Source: Acetobacteraceae bacterium UBA6159 (GTDB lineage: Bacteria; Pseudomonadota; Alphaproteobacteria; Acetobacterales; Acetobacteraceae). From it: 27,731 nucleotides of DNA. Below the pieces are notes generated by a model, which was not told the origin of the DNA, ran no database searches, and saw nothing but the letters and a program-made list of their open reading frames with translations. The stretch is taken from positions 461-28,191 of the forward strand of contig DIUL01000107.1 of assembly GCA_002422345.1 (NCBI GenBank), given 5' to 3'. Positions 7,225-14,940 of this stretch are shown in pieces (the stretch's first letter is position 1; each line of letters opens with the position of its first letter). Both the position numbers and the translations under genes were made by a program.

Positions 7225-8028
7225 TCAGCCTGCCACGCCCTGCGCGATGACGTTCCGCAGCAGGGTCATGAAGGCATCGACCTCCCACGGTCCGCGGAAC
7301 GTTCGCGGGGACGGATCCGCCGAGTCGGCGGTGCGCCCCGGCTGTGACGCCGGATTGTGGCAGTGGCCGAGCGCGAAGTACGTGACGGCGCCTTTGCCGA
7401 CCGGCCGGGTGTAGCCGAGAACCCTGGTCCGGCCATCGGCCTGCAGGGACGTATCGGTGCCGTACATCGGCCCGACGACCGGTGATACGACGTCGGGACC
7501 ATAATCCGCGGTCAGCAGGATCGTGGAGCCCGTCGGGTCCTGAAGTTCGATGAAATACGGCTCATCCTCGACCTCGAAGGACGAACCGACCCCGCGTGTC
7601 AGCGCGTGCTCCCGCACATCGACCGTGAACCGGCATTGCGGCGGGTGGGTCAGGAAAAAGGCCCCGAGGACCGCGTGATGCTCGGTTTTCACCGTCCGGC
7701 GCTGCCGCATTCCCTCCACCCGTTCGGCCTTGCCGCCGCTCGTGCCGTGCAGCGCGAGCCAATGGCCGCCCGCCTCCAGCCAGGCCTGGATCGCCTGGCT
7801 CTGTTCGGCATTCGGATAGGGGCCGGCGACATAGGTGACCAGCAACCCGCTGACCGGCAGCCATTTGCCGATGTCCGCGAAGTCGTTGGCCACGGAGGCC
7901 GGAATGTCCTGTTCGGCCAGCAGGCCCAACAGTTTCAGACGGGCATGATCGTGGTCATGCCCCGCTGGGGAGCCGGGGGGAAAGCCTCCGGTCACCAGAT
8001 GCGTGCGGCGGTGTTTCTTTTCGGTCAT
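7225..8028 (-). CDS. ThuA-like domain protein
   Basis: The 267-residue cytoplasmic protein has the glutamine-amidotransferase-like fold pattern of ThuA (trehalose utilisation) proteins. It shows SGLLVTYVAG (first beta-alpha unit), WLEAGGHWLALHGTSGG, a middle THPPQCRFTV segment with ALTRGVGSSFEVEDEPYF, and the terminal GKGAVTYFALGHCHN strand-loop. The His and Glu residues are those usually kept in the family. Biochemistry is known only for a few members (sugar metabolism); the rest are uncharacterised. AAGG lies 11 bases upstream of the ATG. It starts 63 bases behind the last gene of the ABC-importer operon on the same strand and probably belongs to that transcript. The N-terminus carries a His/Asp-rich stretch (GHDHDHAR), possibly metal-binding. 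Confidence 0.8.
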   Translation of the reverse strand: MTEKKHRRTHLVTGGFPPGSPAGHDHDHARLKLLGLLAEQDIPASVANDFADIGKWLPVSGLLVTYVAGPYPNAEQSQAIQAWLEAGGHWLALHGTSGGKAERVEGMRQRRTVKTEHHAVLGAFFLTHPPQCRFTVDVREHALTRGVGSSFEVEDEPYFIELQDPTGSTILLTADYGPDVVSPVVGPMYGTDTSLQADGRTRVLGYTRPVGKGAVTYFALGHCHNPASQPGRTADSADPSPRTFRGPWEVDAFMTLLRNVIAQGVAG

Positions 8029-8091
8029 GGGATCACCTTGTTCGCCGTTCGGACGTCCGGTGGGGAGTGTCCCATTTTCTCCTGGTGGCGC

Positions 8092-9057
8092 CTAGACGGA
8101 CGCAGCCTCGACCAGATGGCACTCCACGGCGCCGCCCTGGCTGGCCGTGACGACCGGTGCGCGGGTGGCACATTCCGAGATCGCGACCGGGCAACGCGGA
8201 TGGAACCGGCAGCCGGGGGGCACGTTCGATGGATCAGGCATCGCGTCGCCCAGGCCGATCTCGGGGATGCCCAATCCAGGCTCGGGCGTCAGGACGGAAG
8301 CCAAAAGGGCCTTCGTGTAGGGATGCTGCGGGTTGTGGAACAGGTCCGCTGACCGATTCCGCTCCACGATCCGGCCTAGATACATGACCGCGACCTCGCT
8401 CGCGACATGCTCCACCACCGCCAGGTTGTGGCTGATGAACAGATAGGACAGCCCGAAATCCCGCCGGAGTTCCGCCAGCAGGTTCAGGATTTGCGCCTGC
8501 ACCGAGACGTCCAGCGCGCTGGTGGGTTCGTCGCACACGACGATCCGCGGCCGCAGCACCAGCGCCCGGGCGATCGCCACGCGCTGGCGCTGCCCGCCTG
8601 ACAACTGTGCCGGCAGACGCTCCCCCATCGCGGGGTCCAGGCCGACGCGCTGCATGATCGCCTCGACCCGCGACCGCACCTCGGACCCTGGGATACCGCC
8701 TTGCGCGACCAGGGGCATGCCCACGATGTCCCGCACCCGCCGACGCGGGTTCAGGGAGGAAAACGGGTCCTGGAACACCGGCTGGATCAGGCGCGCCCGT
8801 TCCTTGCCGCTGAGGTCATGCAGGCGCTTGCCGTCGATCAGGACCTCTCCCGCGGTCGGTTTCTGCAAACCCAGGATCACGCGGGCGAGGGTGGATTTCC
8901 CGCAGCCGGACTCGCCCACCACGCCGATCACGTCGCCGGCGTTGAGAGTCAGGGACACGCCGTCGACCGCCATGATCCTGCGAGGCTTTCCGAACAGCCC
9001 ATCCTTCACGCGGAAGGTCTGGCTGACGTTGCGGATTTCAATCAGAGGCTGGCTCAT
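8092..9057 (-). CDS. Dpp/Opp-type ABC importer ATP-binding protein (DppF-like)
   Basis: The 321-residue nucleotide-binding subunit of a peptide/nickel-class importer acts at the inner face of the membrane. Walker A is GESGCGKS (48-55), Q-loop FQDP (95-98), signature LSGGQ (152-156), Walker B VVCDEP (173-178), H-loop His210. The C-terminal oligopeptide-type tail has a cysteine cluster (Cys283, Cys289, Cys296, Cys313) of the kind that binds an iron-sulphur cluster in DppD/DppF. The open frame begins 33 bases earlier, but the ATG at 9057 overlaps the TGA of the upstream gene as ATGA and gives a normal N-terminus, so translational coupling fixes the start. The substrate is not determined by this subunit. 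Confidence 0.95.
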   Translation of the reverse strand: MSQPLIEIRNVSQTFRVKDGLFGKPRRIMAVDGVSLTLNAGDVIGVVGESGCGKSTLARVILGLQKPTAGEVLIDGKRLHDLSGKERARLIQPVFQDPFSSLNPRRRVRDIVGMPLVAQGGIPGSEVRSRVEAIMQRVGLDPAMGERLPAQLSGGQRQRVAIARALVLRPRIVVCDEPTSALDVSVQAQILNLLAELRRDFGLSYLFISHNLAVVEHVASEVAVMYLGRIVERNRSADLFHNPQHPYTKALLASVLTPEPGLGIPEIGLGDAMPDPSNVPPGCRFHPRCPVAISECATRAPVVTASQGGAVECHLVEAASV

Positions 9058-10022
9058 GACCGCGCGATCTCCGTCGGTTCGCGCAGACACAGATATTGGT
9101 GATCGCCCGCCAGGGTGCGGCGCGGCACGGTCCCCTCACAATCCGGGCCGGCCAGGTCACAGCGCTGGCGGAAGGCGCAGCCGGTGAAACCGTGCCCGAC
9201 GCGGGGGACGATGCCGGGGATGGAGCCCAATGGCTCCCCGGGTGCGATCTTGCCTGGCACCGGCACACACGACAGCAGGCCGCGCGTATAGGGATGGGTC
9301 GGGGCGCCGAACAGTTCGGCGACGGGCGCGGTTTCCACCACCTCTCCGGCATACATGACCGACACGCGGTGGGCGACGCGGGCCACGATGCCCAGGTCAT
9401 GCGTGATCAGCAGGATCGCCAGCCCGAGTTCGCGCTGCAACTCATCCAGCAGCTTCAGGATCTGTGCCTGCACGGTGACGTCCAGGGCCGTGGTCGGTTC
9501 GTCCGCGATCAGCAGTTCCGGCCCGCACATCAGGGCCATGGCGATCATTACGCGCTGCCGCAGCCCGCCCGAAAGCTGGTGCGGATACTGGCCCAGCCGC
9601 ATCCCGGGGGAGGTGATCCGCACCCGTTCCAGCAGCTCCGCGGCCCGGTCCAGCGCCGCCTTCTTGCTGCCGCCGCGATGGCGGATCAGCACCTCGGCCA
9701 TCTGGGAGCCGACCGTATAGGCCGGGTTCAGGCTGGTCATCGGCTCCTGGAAGATCATCGCCATGCGGTCGCCGCGCAGGCGGGACATCTCCCGCTCCGA
9801 CAGGCCGCTCAGGTCCTGGCCGTCGAAGCGCAGGCCCGCGGCCTTGCGCGTGGCGGTGGGGGCCAGCAGGCCCATGACGGCGAGGGCGGTGACGGACTTG
9901 CCGCATCCCGACTCGCCGACCAGGCAATGGGTTTCGCCCTTGTCGACCGCGAAGGACGCGCCGCGCACGGCGGCCAGGCCGCCGAAGCCGATTTCCAGCC
10001 GTTCAATCTCAAGCAGCGCCAT
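9054..10022 (-). CDS. Dpp/Opp-type ABC importer ATP-binding protein (DppD-like)
   Basis: The 322-residue second ATPase of the importer has Walker A GESGCGKS (36-43), Q-loop FQEP (91-94), signature LSGGLRQR (150-157), Walker B LIADEP (171-176) and H-loop His208. Its C-terminal extension has cysteines (GCAFRQRCDLAGPDCEG) typical of the DppD/OppD branch. The stop overlaps the next gene by four bases (ATGA), and its own ATG shares one base with the stop of the permease gene upstream (TGATG). Paired with the DppF-like subunit it forms the heterodimeric motor of the importer. Confidence 0.95.
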   Translation of the reverse strand: MALLEIERLEIGFGGLAAVRGASFAVDKGETHCLVGESGCGKSVTALAVMGLLAPTATRKAAGLRFDGQDLSGLSEREMSRLRGDRMAMIFQEPMTSLNPAYTVGSQMAEVLIRHRGGSKKAALDRAAELLERVRITSPGMRLGQYPHQLSGGLRQRVMIAMALMCGPELLIADEPTTALDVTVQAQILKLLDELQRELGLAILLITHDLGIVARVAHRVSVMYAGEVVETAPVAELFGAPTHPYTRGLLSCVPVPGKIAPGEPLGSIPGIVPRVGHGFTGCAFRQRCDLAGPDCEGTVPRRTLAGDHQYLCLREPTEIARS

Positions 10023-10852
10023 CAGGTGGTTCGCCCCGTGCGCAGCAGGTCCCGGAGCCCGTCACCCAGCAGGTTGATGCCAAAGACAAGCACGCACAGC
10101 GCGACGCCGGGGATGGTGATGACCCATGGACTGAAGAACATGTAGTCCTTGCCTTCCGCGATCATCAGGCCCCAGGACGGCAGCGGCGGCGGCACGCCCA
10201 GACCGAGGAACGACAATGCGGCCTCCAGGAGGATCGCCAGCGCCATTTCCAGCGTCGTGACCACGGCCAAAGGTGCGAGGATGTTGGGCAGGATTTCCCG
10301 CAGCACGATATGGAAGTGCGAACACCCCGCGGCCCAGGCGGCGGCAACGAAATCCTGTGTCCGGACCTGCATCGTCGCGACCCGCGCGACAACGGCGAAG
10401 CGATCCCACAGCAGCAGGCCCAGCGTCATGACGACGACGGTGGTCGAACTGCCGACGATCGAGACGATGGCCAGCGCCACCAGGATCAGCGGGATCGACA
10501 GGCGGGTCGTAATGGCGAACATCACGACGTCATCCACCTTGCCGCCGTAGAACCCGCCGACGACTCCGATCGCGGTGCCAATGACGCCCGAGCCGATCAC
10601 GGTGAGGATGCCGATCATCATCGAAATCCGCGCCCCGTAGATCAGGCGGGAGAAATAGTCGCGGCCCAACTGGTCAGTCCCCAGCAGGTATGTCGGGTTG
10701 TGGCCGTCCATCCAGAACGGCGGCAGCAGCCGGCGGGTCAGATCCTGCTGGAATGGATCCTGCGGCGCCAGCAGCGGGGCGAACAGAGCGATCAGGCCGA
10801 TCCCGACAAAGATCACCGCGCCCAGCCAGAGGCCAATCTTGTTGGTCGTCAT
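10022..10852 (-). CDS. Dpp/Opp-type ABC importer permease (DppC-like)
   Basis: The 276-residue integral membrane protein has about six transmembrane segments, the first at 7-29. The N-terminal LGTDQLGRD motif followed by SRLIYGARIS is characteristic of DppC/OppC. The cytoplasmic EAA coupling loop is the DFVAAAWAAGCSHFHIVLRE region, ending in ILPN. It overlaps both neighbours by one base (TGATG at each end), so the four importer genes form one coupled message. It pairs with the DppB-like permease to form the channel. Confidence 0.94.
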   Translation of the reverse strand: MTTNKIGLWLGAVIFVGIGLIALFAPLLAPQDPFQQDLTRRLLPPFWMDGHNPTYLLGTDQLGRDYFSRLIYGARISMMIGILTVIGSGVIGTAIGVVGGFYGGKVDDVVMFAITTRLSIPLILVALAIVSIVGSSTTVVVMTLGLLLWDRFAVVARVATMQVRTQDFVAAAWAAGCSHFHIVLREILPNILAPLAVVTTLEMALAILLEAALSFLGLGVPPPLPSWGLMIAEGKDYMFFSPWVITIPGVALCVLVFGINLLGDGLRDLLRTGRTT

Positions 10853-11769
10853 CAGGAAGCCCGCAGCCGGGGATCAAGCACCGCATTCAGCAGATCGGCC
10901 AGCAGCGTCAGCAGCGTATAGACAATCGCCAACAATAGGACGACCGCCTGGACGGTCGGGAAGTCGTTCTTGCTGATGGATTCCCAGGCCAGGAAACCCA
11001 CGCCATGCAGGGCGAACACGGTCTCGATCACGATCGACCCGCCCAGCATGAAGCCCAACTGCACCGCGGCGATCGACACCACCGGCATGGCCGCGTTGCG
11101 GGCGGCATGCTTCAGGATGATCGAGCCTCGCGAGAGGCCCTTGGCGCGCGCGGTGCGGATATAGTCCGCCGACATGGCGTCGATCATGCCACTGCGCGTC
11201 AGGCGCATCAGGGCGGGGATCGCCGAGAAGGACAGCACCAGCCCCGGCATCACGAAATGCTGCCAGGTCCCTGTGCCCGAGATCGGCAACCACCCCAGGT
11301 AGAGCCCCAGCGTGATCATCAGCATCAGGCCGAGCCAGAAGGACGGCAGAGCCTGGCCCAGCAGAGCGACGAGAGAGATGGCCCGGTCGATCAGCCGTCC
11401 CTCATTCAAGGCGGCGATCACGCCCAGCGGCAGCGCAATGACGAGGGCTATGCTCAGGCCGACGAGGCCAAGGGTCATCGTGATCGGAACCCGATCGAAG
11501 ATCAGCTTCGACACCTTCTCCTTGTAAAAATACGACTGCCCGAAATCCCCCACCGCCGCTCGGCCTACCCAATCGAAGAACTGTTCGATCAGGGGACGAT
11601 CCAGGCCATAGGCCTTGCGCACGACCTCAATATCGTTCGCCGTCGCGTTGGGGCCGGCGATGGAAATCGCCAGGTCGCCCGATAGCCGCGTGAGCGCGAA
11701 CGCGAAGACCAGCACGGCCGTACAAACCAGCAATGCGACGACCAGCCGCCGAAACAGGAAAAGCACCAT
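10852..11769 (-). CDS. Dpp/Opp-type ABC importer permease (DppB-like)
   Basis: The 305-residue membrane protein has an N-terminal anchor (about 8-28), the conserved periplasmic DppB domain with KAYGLDRPLIEQFFDW, and five further transmembrane segments. The EAA loop is SADYIRTARAKGLSRGSIILKH followed by AARNA. It is the first gene of the coupled importer set dppB-C-D-F. The periplasmic binding protein that normally heads such operons is missing; a 138-base gap with an inverted repeat separates it from the SMP-30-like gene upstream. Confidence 0.94.
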   Translation of the reverse strand: MVLFLFRRLVVALLVCTAVLVFAFALTRLSGDLAISIAGPNATANDIEVVRKAYGLDRPLIEQFFDWVGRAAVGDFGQSYFYKEKVSKLIFDRVPITMTLGLVGLSIALVIALPLGVIAALNEGRLIDRAISLVALLGQALPSFWLGLMLMITLGLYLGWLPISGTGTWQHFVMPGLVLSFSAIPALMRLTRSGMIDAMSADYIRTARAKGLSRGSIILKHAARNAAMPVVSIAAVQLGFMLGGSIVIETVFALHGVGFLAWESISKNDFPTVQAVVLLLAIVYTLLTLLADLLNAVLDPRLRAS

Positions 11770-11812
11770 AACGAACTGTAGGCGCTGGGCCGCGTTGGAA
11801 ACAAGCCGCCTT

Positions 11813-11837
11813 ACGCGATTACCGACGGCAATCGCGT
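11813..11837. repeat. Inverted repeat between the SMP-30-like gene and the importer operon
   Basis: An 11-bp stem (ACGCGATTACC at 11813-11823 with GGCAATCGCGT at 11827-11837; one G·T pair on the minus strand) around the loop GAC. It lies 44 bases before the DppB-like start. No T-run follows in either direction. It could be a weak terminator behind the SMP-30-like gene, a message-stabilising hairpin or an operator. Confidence 0.5.
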
Positions 11838-11907
11838 GACCAGGTCCATTCCGAAGGCGGACGGGCCGGCGCGCGTCAGGGAAGACGCTGCGCCGGCCGC
11901 CGTTCGA

Positions 11908-12813
11908 TCAGAAGTTCAGCTTCAGGCCGGGCTCCGGCCATTCCATCACGCCCAGGCAGCCGGTGTCCGACAGCGTGATATACGCGGTCTTCATGTCCGG
12001 GCCGCCAAAGCAGATGTTGGTCGGGTAGACGTCCGGCATCTTCACCGCGCGGACGATGTCGCCCGCGGGGGAGATTTCGGTGATGTAGCCGGTGGACAGG
12101 GTAGCGACCGCGATGTTGCCGCTCGCCATGACCGCGAGGCTGTCGAACCGCGCATTGCCCGGCAGGCCGGCGATCACCCGCCCGCTGTGGGGATGGTGCG
12201 GCTTGGGCTTACGGAACACGCCCGGCGCTTCGATGTCGAAGGCCCACAGGCGGGCGCCCTCGGTATCAGCCACATAAAGGACCTTGCCGTCCGGCGAGAG
12301 GCCACAGCCGTTCGGGCTGAGGATCGGATAGGCGATGCACTTGATGCTCGATCCATCCGGCATGGCGTAATAGACGCCGCCGTGGTCCCGGTGGCGCGGA
12401 TAGCGCTTGCCCAGGTCGGTGAAATAGAAGCCGCCATGGACGTCGAACACCAGGTCGTTCGGGGCGGACAGGGTGTGGCCGTCGCACTCCGAATACAGGG
12501 TCGTGTACTGGCCATCCTTGGTGATCCGCTGCACGGACCCGAACTTGTAGTCGGGGTGCGGACCCTGGCCCATCGAGGTGCCCTCGACATACCGGCTGCC
12601 GCCGTTGTTGCAGAGGTAGAACGCCCCGTCCGGCCCGACCGCCAGCCCGTTCGGACCGCCGCCGGTGGCCGACAACGTGCTGACCTTGCCGTCGGCGGTT
12701 ACGCGGGTCACGCGGTTGGCGCGGATTTCGGTCAGGACGACCGATCCGTCGTCGCACGCCACGGGGCCTTCCGGAAAGCCAAGGCCCGAGGCCAGAATTC
12801 TCACTTCGCTCAT
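11908..12813 (-). CDS. SMP-30/gluconolactonase-like (LRE) family protein
   Basis: The 301-residue six-bladed beta-propeller protein has no signal peptide. By position in the fold, the metal ligands of the family are present: Glu15 (LGFPEGP), Asn168 (SPNGCGLSPDG) and Asp224 (FDSLAV), plus the substrate-contacting Asn119 (APNDLVFD). Such enzymes hydrolyse sugar lactones or related esters in a metal-dependent way. The exact substrate is not readable from sequence. It lies upstream of, and in the same direction as, the binding-protein-less importer and the ThuA-like gene, which suggests a sugar-acid or lactone catabolic unit (inference). The start at 12813 has GAGGGAGA about 13 bases upstream, rather far. 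Confidence 0.88.
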   Translation of the reverse strand: MSEVRILASGLGFPEGPVACDDGSVVLTEIRANRVTRVTADGKVSTLSATGGGPNGLAVGPDGAFYLCNNGGSRYVEGTSMGQGPHPDYKFGSVQRITKDGQYTTLYSECDGHTLSAPNDLVFDVHGGFYFTDLGKRYPRHRDHGGVYYAMPDGSSIKCIAYPILSPNGCGLSPDGKVLYVADTEGARLWAFDIEAPGVFRKPKPHHPHSGRVIAGLPGNARFDSLAVMASGNIAVATLSTGYITEISPAGDIVRAVKMPDVYPTNICFGGPDMKTAYITLSDTGCLGVMEWPEPGLKLNF

Positions 12814-12921
12814 GATCTACCGTTTCTCCCTCACGACGATGCTGTCCGGGTCTCCCCTGGGGCCATGCCGTCTGGCCCTATCGTCACCGGCGGACGCCGG
12901 ACGTCAAGGGTGAGGCAGTTC

Positions 12922-12950
12922 TGGTCAGTACCGTTGTCATGGGCTAGTCT
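12922..12950 (+). promoter_or_regulatory. Candidate sigma70-type promoter of the ankyrin-like gene
   Basis: TGGTCA (12922-12927), a 17-base spacer and TAGTCT (12945-12950) match the consensus hexamers at 4 of 6 positions each. A transcript would start about at 12957, which is the ATG itself. The absence of any ribosome-binding site before that ATG fits a leaderless message. Weak evidence. Confidence 0.25.
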
Positions 12951-12956
12951 GTCGCC

Positions 12957-13586
12957 ATGAACCGCTCCGCCGCCCTCCGGACTCCGCTCCGTTTCGCCAC
13001 GTCGCTTGCCTGCCTGGTGCTGGCCGGCGTCGGTTCCCTGTCCGGCCCGGTGCTCGCACAGGGCAGCGGGGCCATTCCCAGCCAGGGCCTCGCCGCGACC
13101 ACCAACCGCCGCGCGCCGGCCCCGCTGCCGACCAAGGCACCCGCGCCACCGGCCTTGCCAGGCGCGCAATCCGGCGGGGCGGCCCCAGCCTCTCGGGTGC
13201 CGCTGGACATGCCTCCGACCGAGGCGCTGTTCGACGGCGTCAACCGCGGCGACATCGACGCCGTCCGGGACGCGCTGAGCCGCGGGGCCGAACTGCACGC
13301 CCAGAACATCCTGGGGATCACGGCGACCGAGTTGGCCATCGATCTCGGGCGGAACGACATCGCCTTCCTGCTGCTGTCGATGCGGAACGCGGAAAAGCCG
13401 CGCGCCGGCCAGCGTCAGGGCACGACCCGGACCACCCAGGCGCCCGCGCCACGGCCGGTCCAGCCGACGCAGCGCGTTGCGGTCTCTCGGAATCAGCCGA
13501 CCGTCCAGCGGAGCTTCCCCAACGACCCTGGCACGCCCGCGCCCAGCGCCGGCTTCCTGGGCTTTGAGGAACGGCACACCCGCTAG
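12957..13586 (+). CDS. Exported protein with ankyrin-like repeats and Pro/Ala-rich flanks
   Basis: The 209-residue protein has a basic N-terminus, a hydrophobic stretch (about 13-34) and likely Sec cleavage after VLA (32-34), so it is periplasmic or surface-bound. An Ala/Pro-rich low-complexity segment (about 36-84) precedes an ankyrin-like module (about 87-145). Key stretches are LFDGVNRGDIDAVRDALSRG and the helix pair around ATELAIDLGRNDIAFLLL. A second low-complexity, Arg/Pro/Thr/Gln-rich tail runs from 146. Ankyrin modules mediate protein contacts; nothing shows the partner. It is divergent from the SMP-30-like gene, and its TAG stop shares CTAG with the convergent gene at 13583. Confidence 0.75.
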   Translation: MNRSAALRTPLRFATSLACLVLAGVGSLSGPVLAQGSGAIPSQGLAATTNRRAPAPLPTKAPAPPALPGAQSGGAAPASRVPLDMPPTEALFDGVNRGDIDAVRDALSRGAELHAQNILGITATELAIDLGRNDIAFLLLSMRNAEKPRAGQRQGTTRTTQAPAPRPVQPTQRVAVSRNQPTVQRSFPNDPGTPAPSAGFLGFEERHTR

Positions 13587-13810
13587 AGCGCGCTCCCCAC
13601 AAAGGCTCGGCCCTTCTCGGTCGCGAGCACGCATAGCCCCATGCCGTCGATTGTGCGCCTGGTGACCAGGCCGCGATCGACGGCTTCTTCCCAAACCGGC
13701 AGGCGCGGGCAGGATGTTCGCCAAGCGTCGAGCACATCGGCGTAGGACCGGGGCTCTCGCGCGATCCAGGCCACCAGATCACGTACAAGAGGATCGAGGG
13801 TCTCTGACAT
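13583..13810 (-). CDS. Small conserved hypothetical protein (75 residues), winged-helix-like
   Basis: The short acidic-basic protein shows LVRDLVAWIAREPRSYADV, WRTSCPRLPVWEEAVDRGLV and a final short beta-turn-like ATEKGRAFV, the alternation expected of a small winged-helix fold. I recall similar short proteins in Acetobacteraceae and Rhizobiales, but no function. GGGAGG lies about 5 bases before the ATG, supporting translation. The stop overlaps that of the plus-strand neighbour by the shared CTAG. It lies 98 bases behind tRNA-Gln on the same strand. Confidence 0.7.
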   Translation of the reverse strand: MSETLDPLVRDLVAWIAREPRSYADVLDAWRTSCPRLPVWEEAVDRGLVTRRTIDGMGLCVLATEKGRAFVGSAL

Positions 13811-13908
13811 CGGAACCTCCCTGTCATCGGGAGGAGAGCGTGTCGATGATCGGCGCCGGGGGCAAGTCCAATCAGGCCCATGAAGGCTGGACCGATCGGA
13901 TGCGAGGT

Positions 13909-13982
13909 TGGCTGGGGGACCTGGATTCGAACCAAGGATGCCCGGGTCAGAGCCGGGAGTTTTACCGCTAAACTATCCCCCA
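13909..13982 (-). tRNA. tRNA-Gln, anticodon CUG
   Basis: The 74-nt gene folds as a normal cloverleaf: acceptor TGGGGGA/TCCCCCA, anticodon stem CCCGG/CCGGG around CTCTGAC (anticodon CTG), T loop GTTCGAAT and encoded GCCA. The U1-A72 end and the GCCA terminus match bacterial tRNA-Gln. A promoter-like pair of hexamers lies just upstream (13999-14027). Confidence 0.96.
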
Positions 13983-13998
13983 TTGGGCGCGGGAGCGC

Positions 13999-14027
13999 GA
14001 GTTAGCACGGGCGACCGGGGACCGCAA
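13999..14027 (-). promoter_or_regulatory. Candidate promoter of tRNA-Gln
   Basis: On the minus strand TTGCGG (14027-14022), a 17-base spacer and TAACTC (14004-13999) are followed by the tRNA 5' end 17 bases further on. The placement is right for a tRNA promoter; hexamer matches are moderate. Confidence 0.4.
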
Positions 14028-14057
14028 CCAACAGGATGCGTTTTCCCTATATTCGTG

Positions 14058-14939
14058 TCACCGCCCCGCCGCGAAGACCGCATCCACCGTCCGGGCCACG
14101 CTGTCCCGCCAGGCCGGCAGCCGGACCCCGAACACCGACTCCAGCCGCCCGCAATCGAGGCGGGAGTTCGCGGGCCGCTTCGCCGGGGTCGGATAGGCGG
14201 AGGTGGGGATCGGCTCCACCACCGGGACCTTGGCGCCGTGCCGCTGGGCTTCCTGGAAGATGGCACGGGCGAAGTCGCACCAGGTGGTCTCTCCGGTACC
14301 GGCCGCGTGGTAGACGCCGCCGTAGCGGTCGTCCCAGCCGTCCTGGGCGATGCGGCCGGCGATGGCCAGGATCGCCGCGGCCAGGTCGTCCGCGGCCGTC
14401 GGGCAGCCATGCTGGTCCGCGACCACGGTCAGCTTATCGCGCGTCTTGCCCAGGTTCAGCATCGTCAGCAGGAAGTTCTTGCCGATCGGGCCATAGACCC
14501 AGGCGGTGCGCAGGATGATCGCATGCGCGCCGGAGGACAGGACGGCCTGCTCTCCGGCCAGCTTGCTCGCGCCATAGACGCCCTGCGGCCCGGTCGGATC
14601 CGTCTCGACATAGGGCGCGGCCTTGGTGCCGTCGAAGACATAGTCGGTGGAGACATGGATCAGCGGCACGCCCGCCGCGGCGCAAAGCCGGGCGAGTTCG
14701 GCGGGACCGTCGCGGTTGGCGCGATAGGCGGCGTCGGCATCGGATTCGGCTGTATCAACGGCCGTATACGCAGCCGCGTTGACGACCAAACACGGGCTGA
14801 CGGCGCGGAAGCAGGCGGCGATCGTCTCCGGCCGGTCGAAATCGAAGTCGGGCCGGCCGACGCGGCGGACGGATGGGGCCGAGGACAAGGCGGTGGCAAG
14901 CTGCCCGGCGCCGCCGGTGACCAGGATGGGACCGGTCAT
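14058..14939 (-). CDS. rfbD: dTDP-4-dehydrorhamnose reductase
   Basis: This enzyme catalyses the last step of dTDP-L-rhamnose synthesis, the NAD(P)H reduction of the 4-keto group. The 293-residue protein is a short-chain dehydrogenase-type fold with the nucleotide loop TGGAGQLA (8-15), STDYVFDG (97-104), catalytic Tyr122 and Lys126 in YGASK, and HGCPTAADDLA further on. I use ATG 14939, which follows the stop of rfbC after a single base; the open frame's earlier Met lies inside rfbC. It is the last gene of rfbBACD. The 75 bases behind it contain only the tRNA-Gln promoter region. Confidence 0.96.
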   Translation of the reverse strand: MTGPILVTGGAGQLATALSSAPSVRRVGRPDFDFDRPETIAACFRAVSPCLVVNAAAYTAVDTAESDADAAYRANRDGPAELARLCAAAGVPLIHVSTDYVFDGTKAAPYVETDPTGPQGVYGASKLAGEQAVLSSGAHAIILRTAWVYGPIGKNFLLTMLNLGKTRDKLTVVADQHGCPTAADDLAAAILAIAGRIAQDGWDDRYGGVYHAAGTGETTWCDFARAIFQEAQRHGAKVPVVEPIPTSAYPTPAKRPANSRLDCGRLESVFGVRLPAWRDSVARTVDAVFAAGR

Positions 14940-14940
14940 C

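Noticed and set aside
9096..10145. 349-codon plus-strand frame opposite the DppD-like gene
   Set aside because: Antisense shadow: His/Gln/Arg/Gly-rich and without recognisable motif.
11836..12960. 374-codon plus-strand frame across the SMP-30-like gene
   Set aside because: Composition is a typical antisense shadow (Arg/Val/Ala/Gly-rich, no domain), and the minus-strand gene has intact catalytic residues.
13909..13982. tRNA-Gln as an integration site for a mobile element
   Set aside because: No integrase, no repeated tRNA 3' end and no foreign-looking segment nearby.
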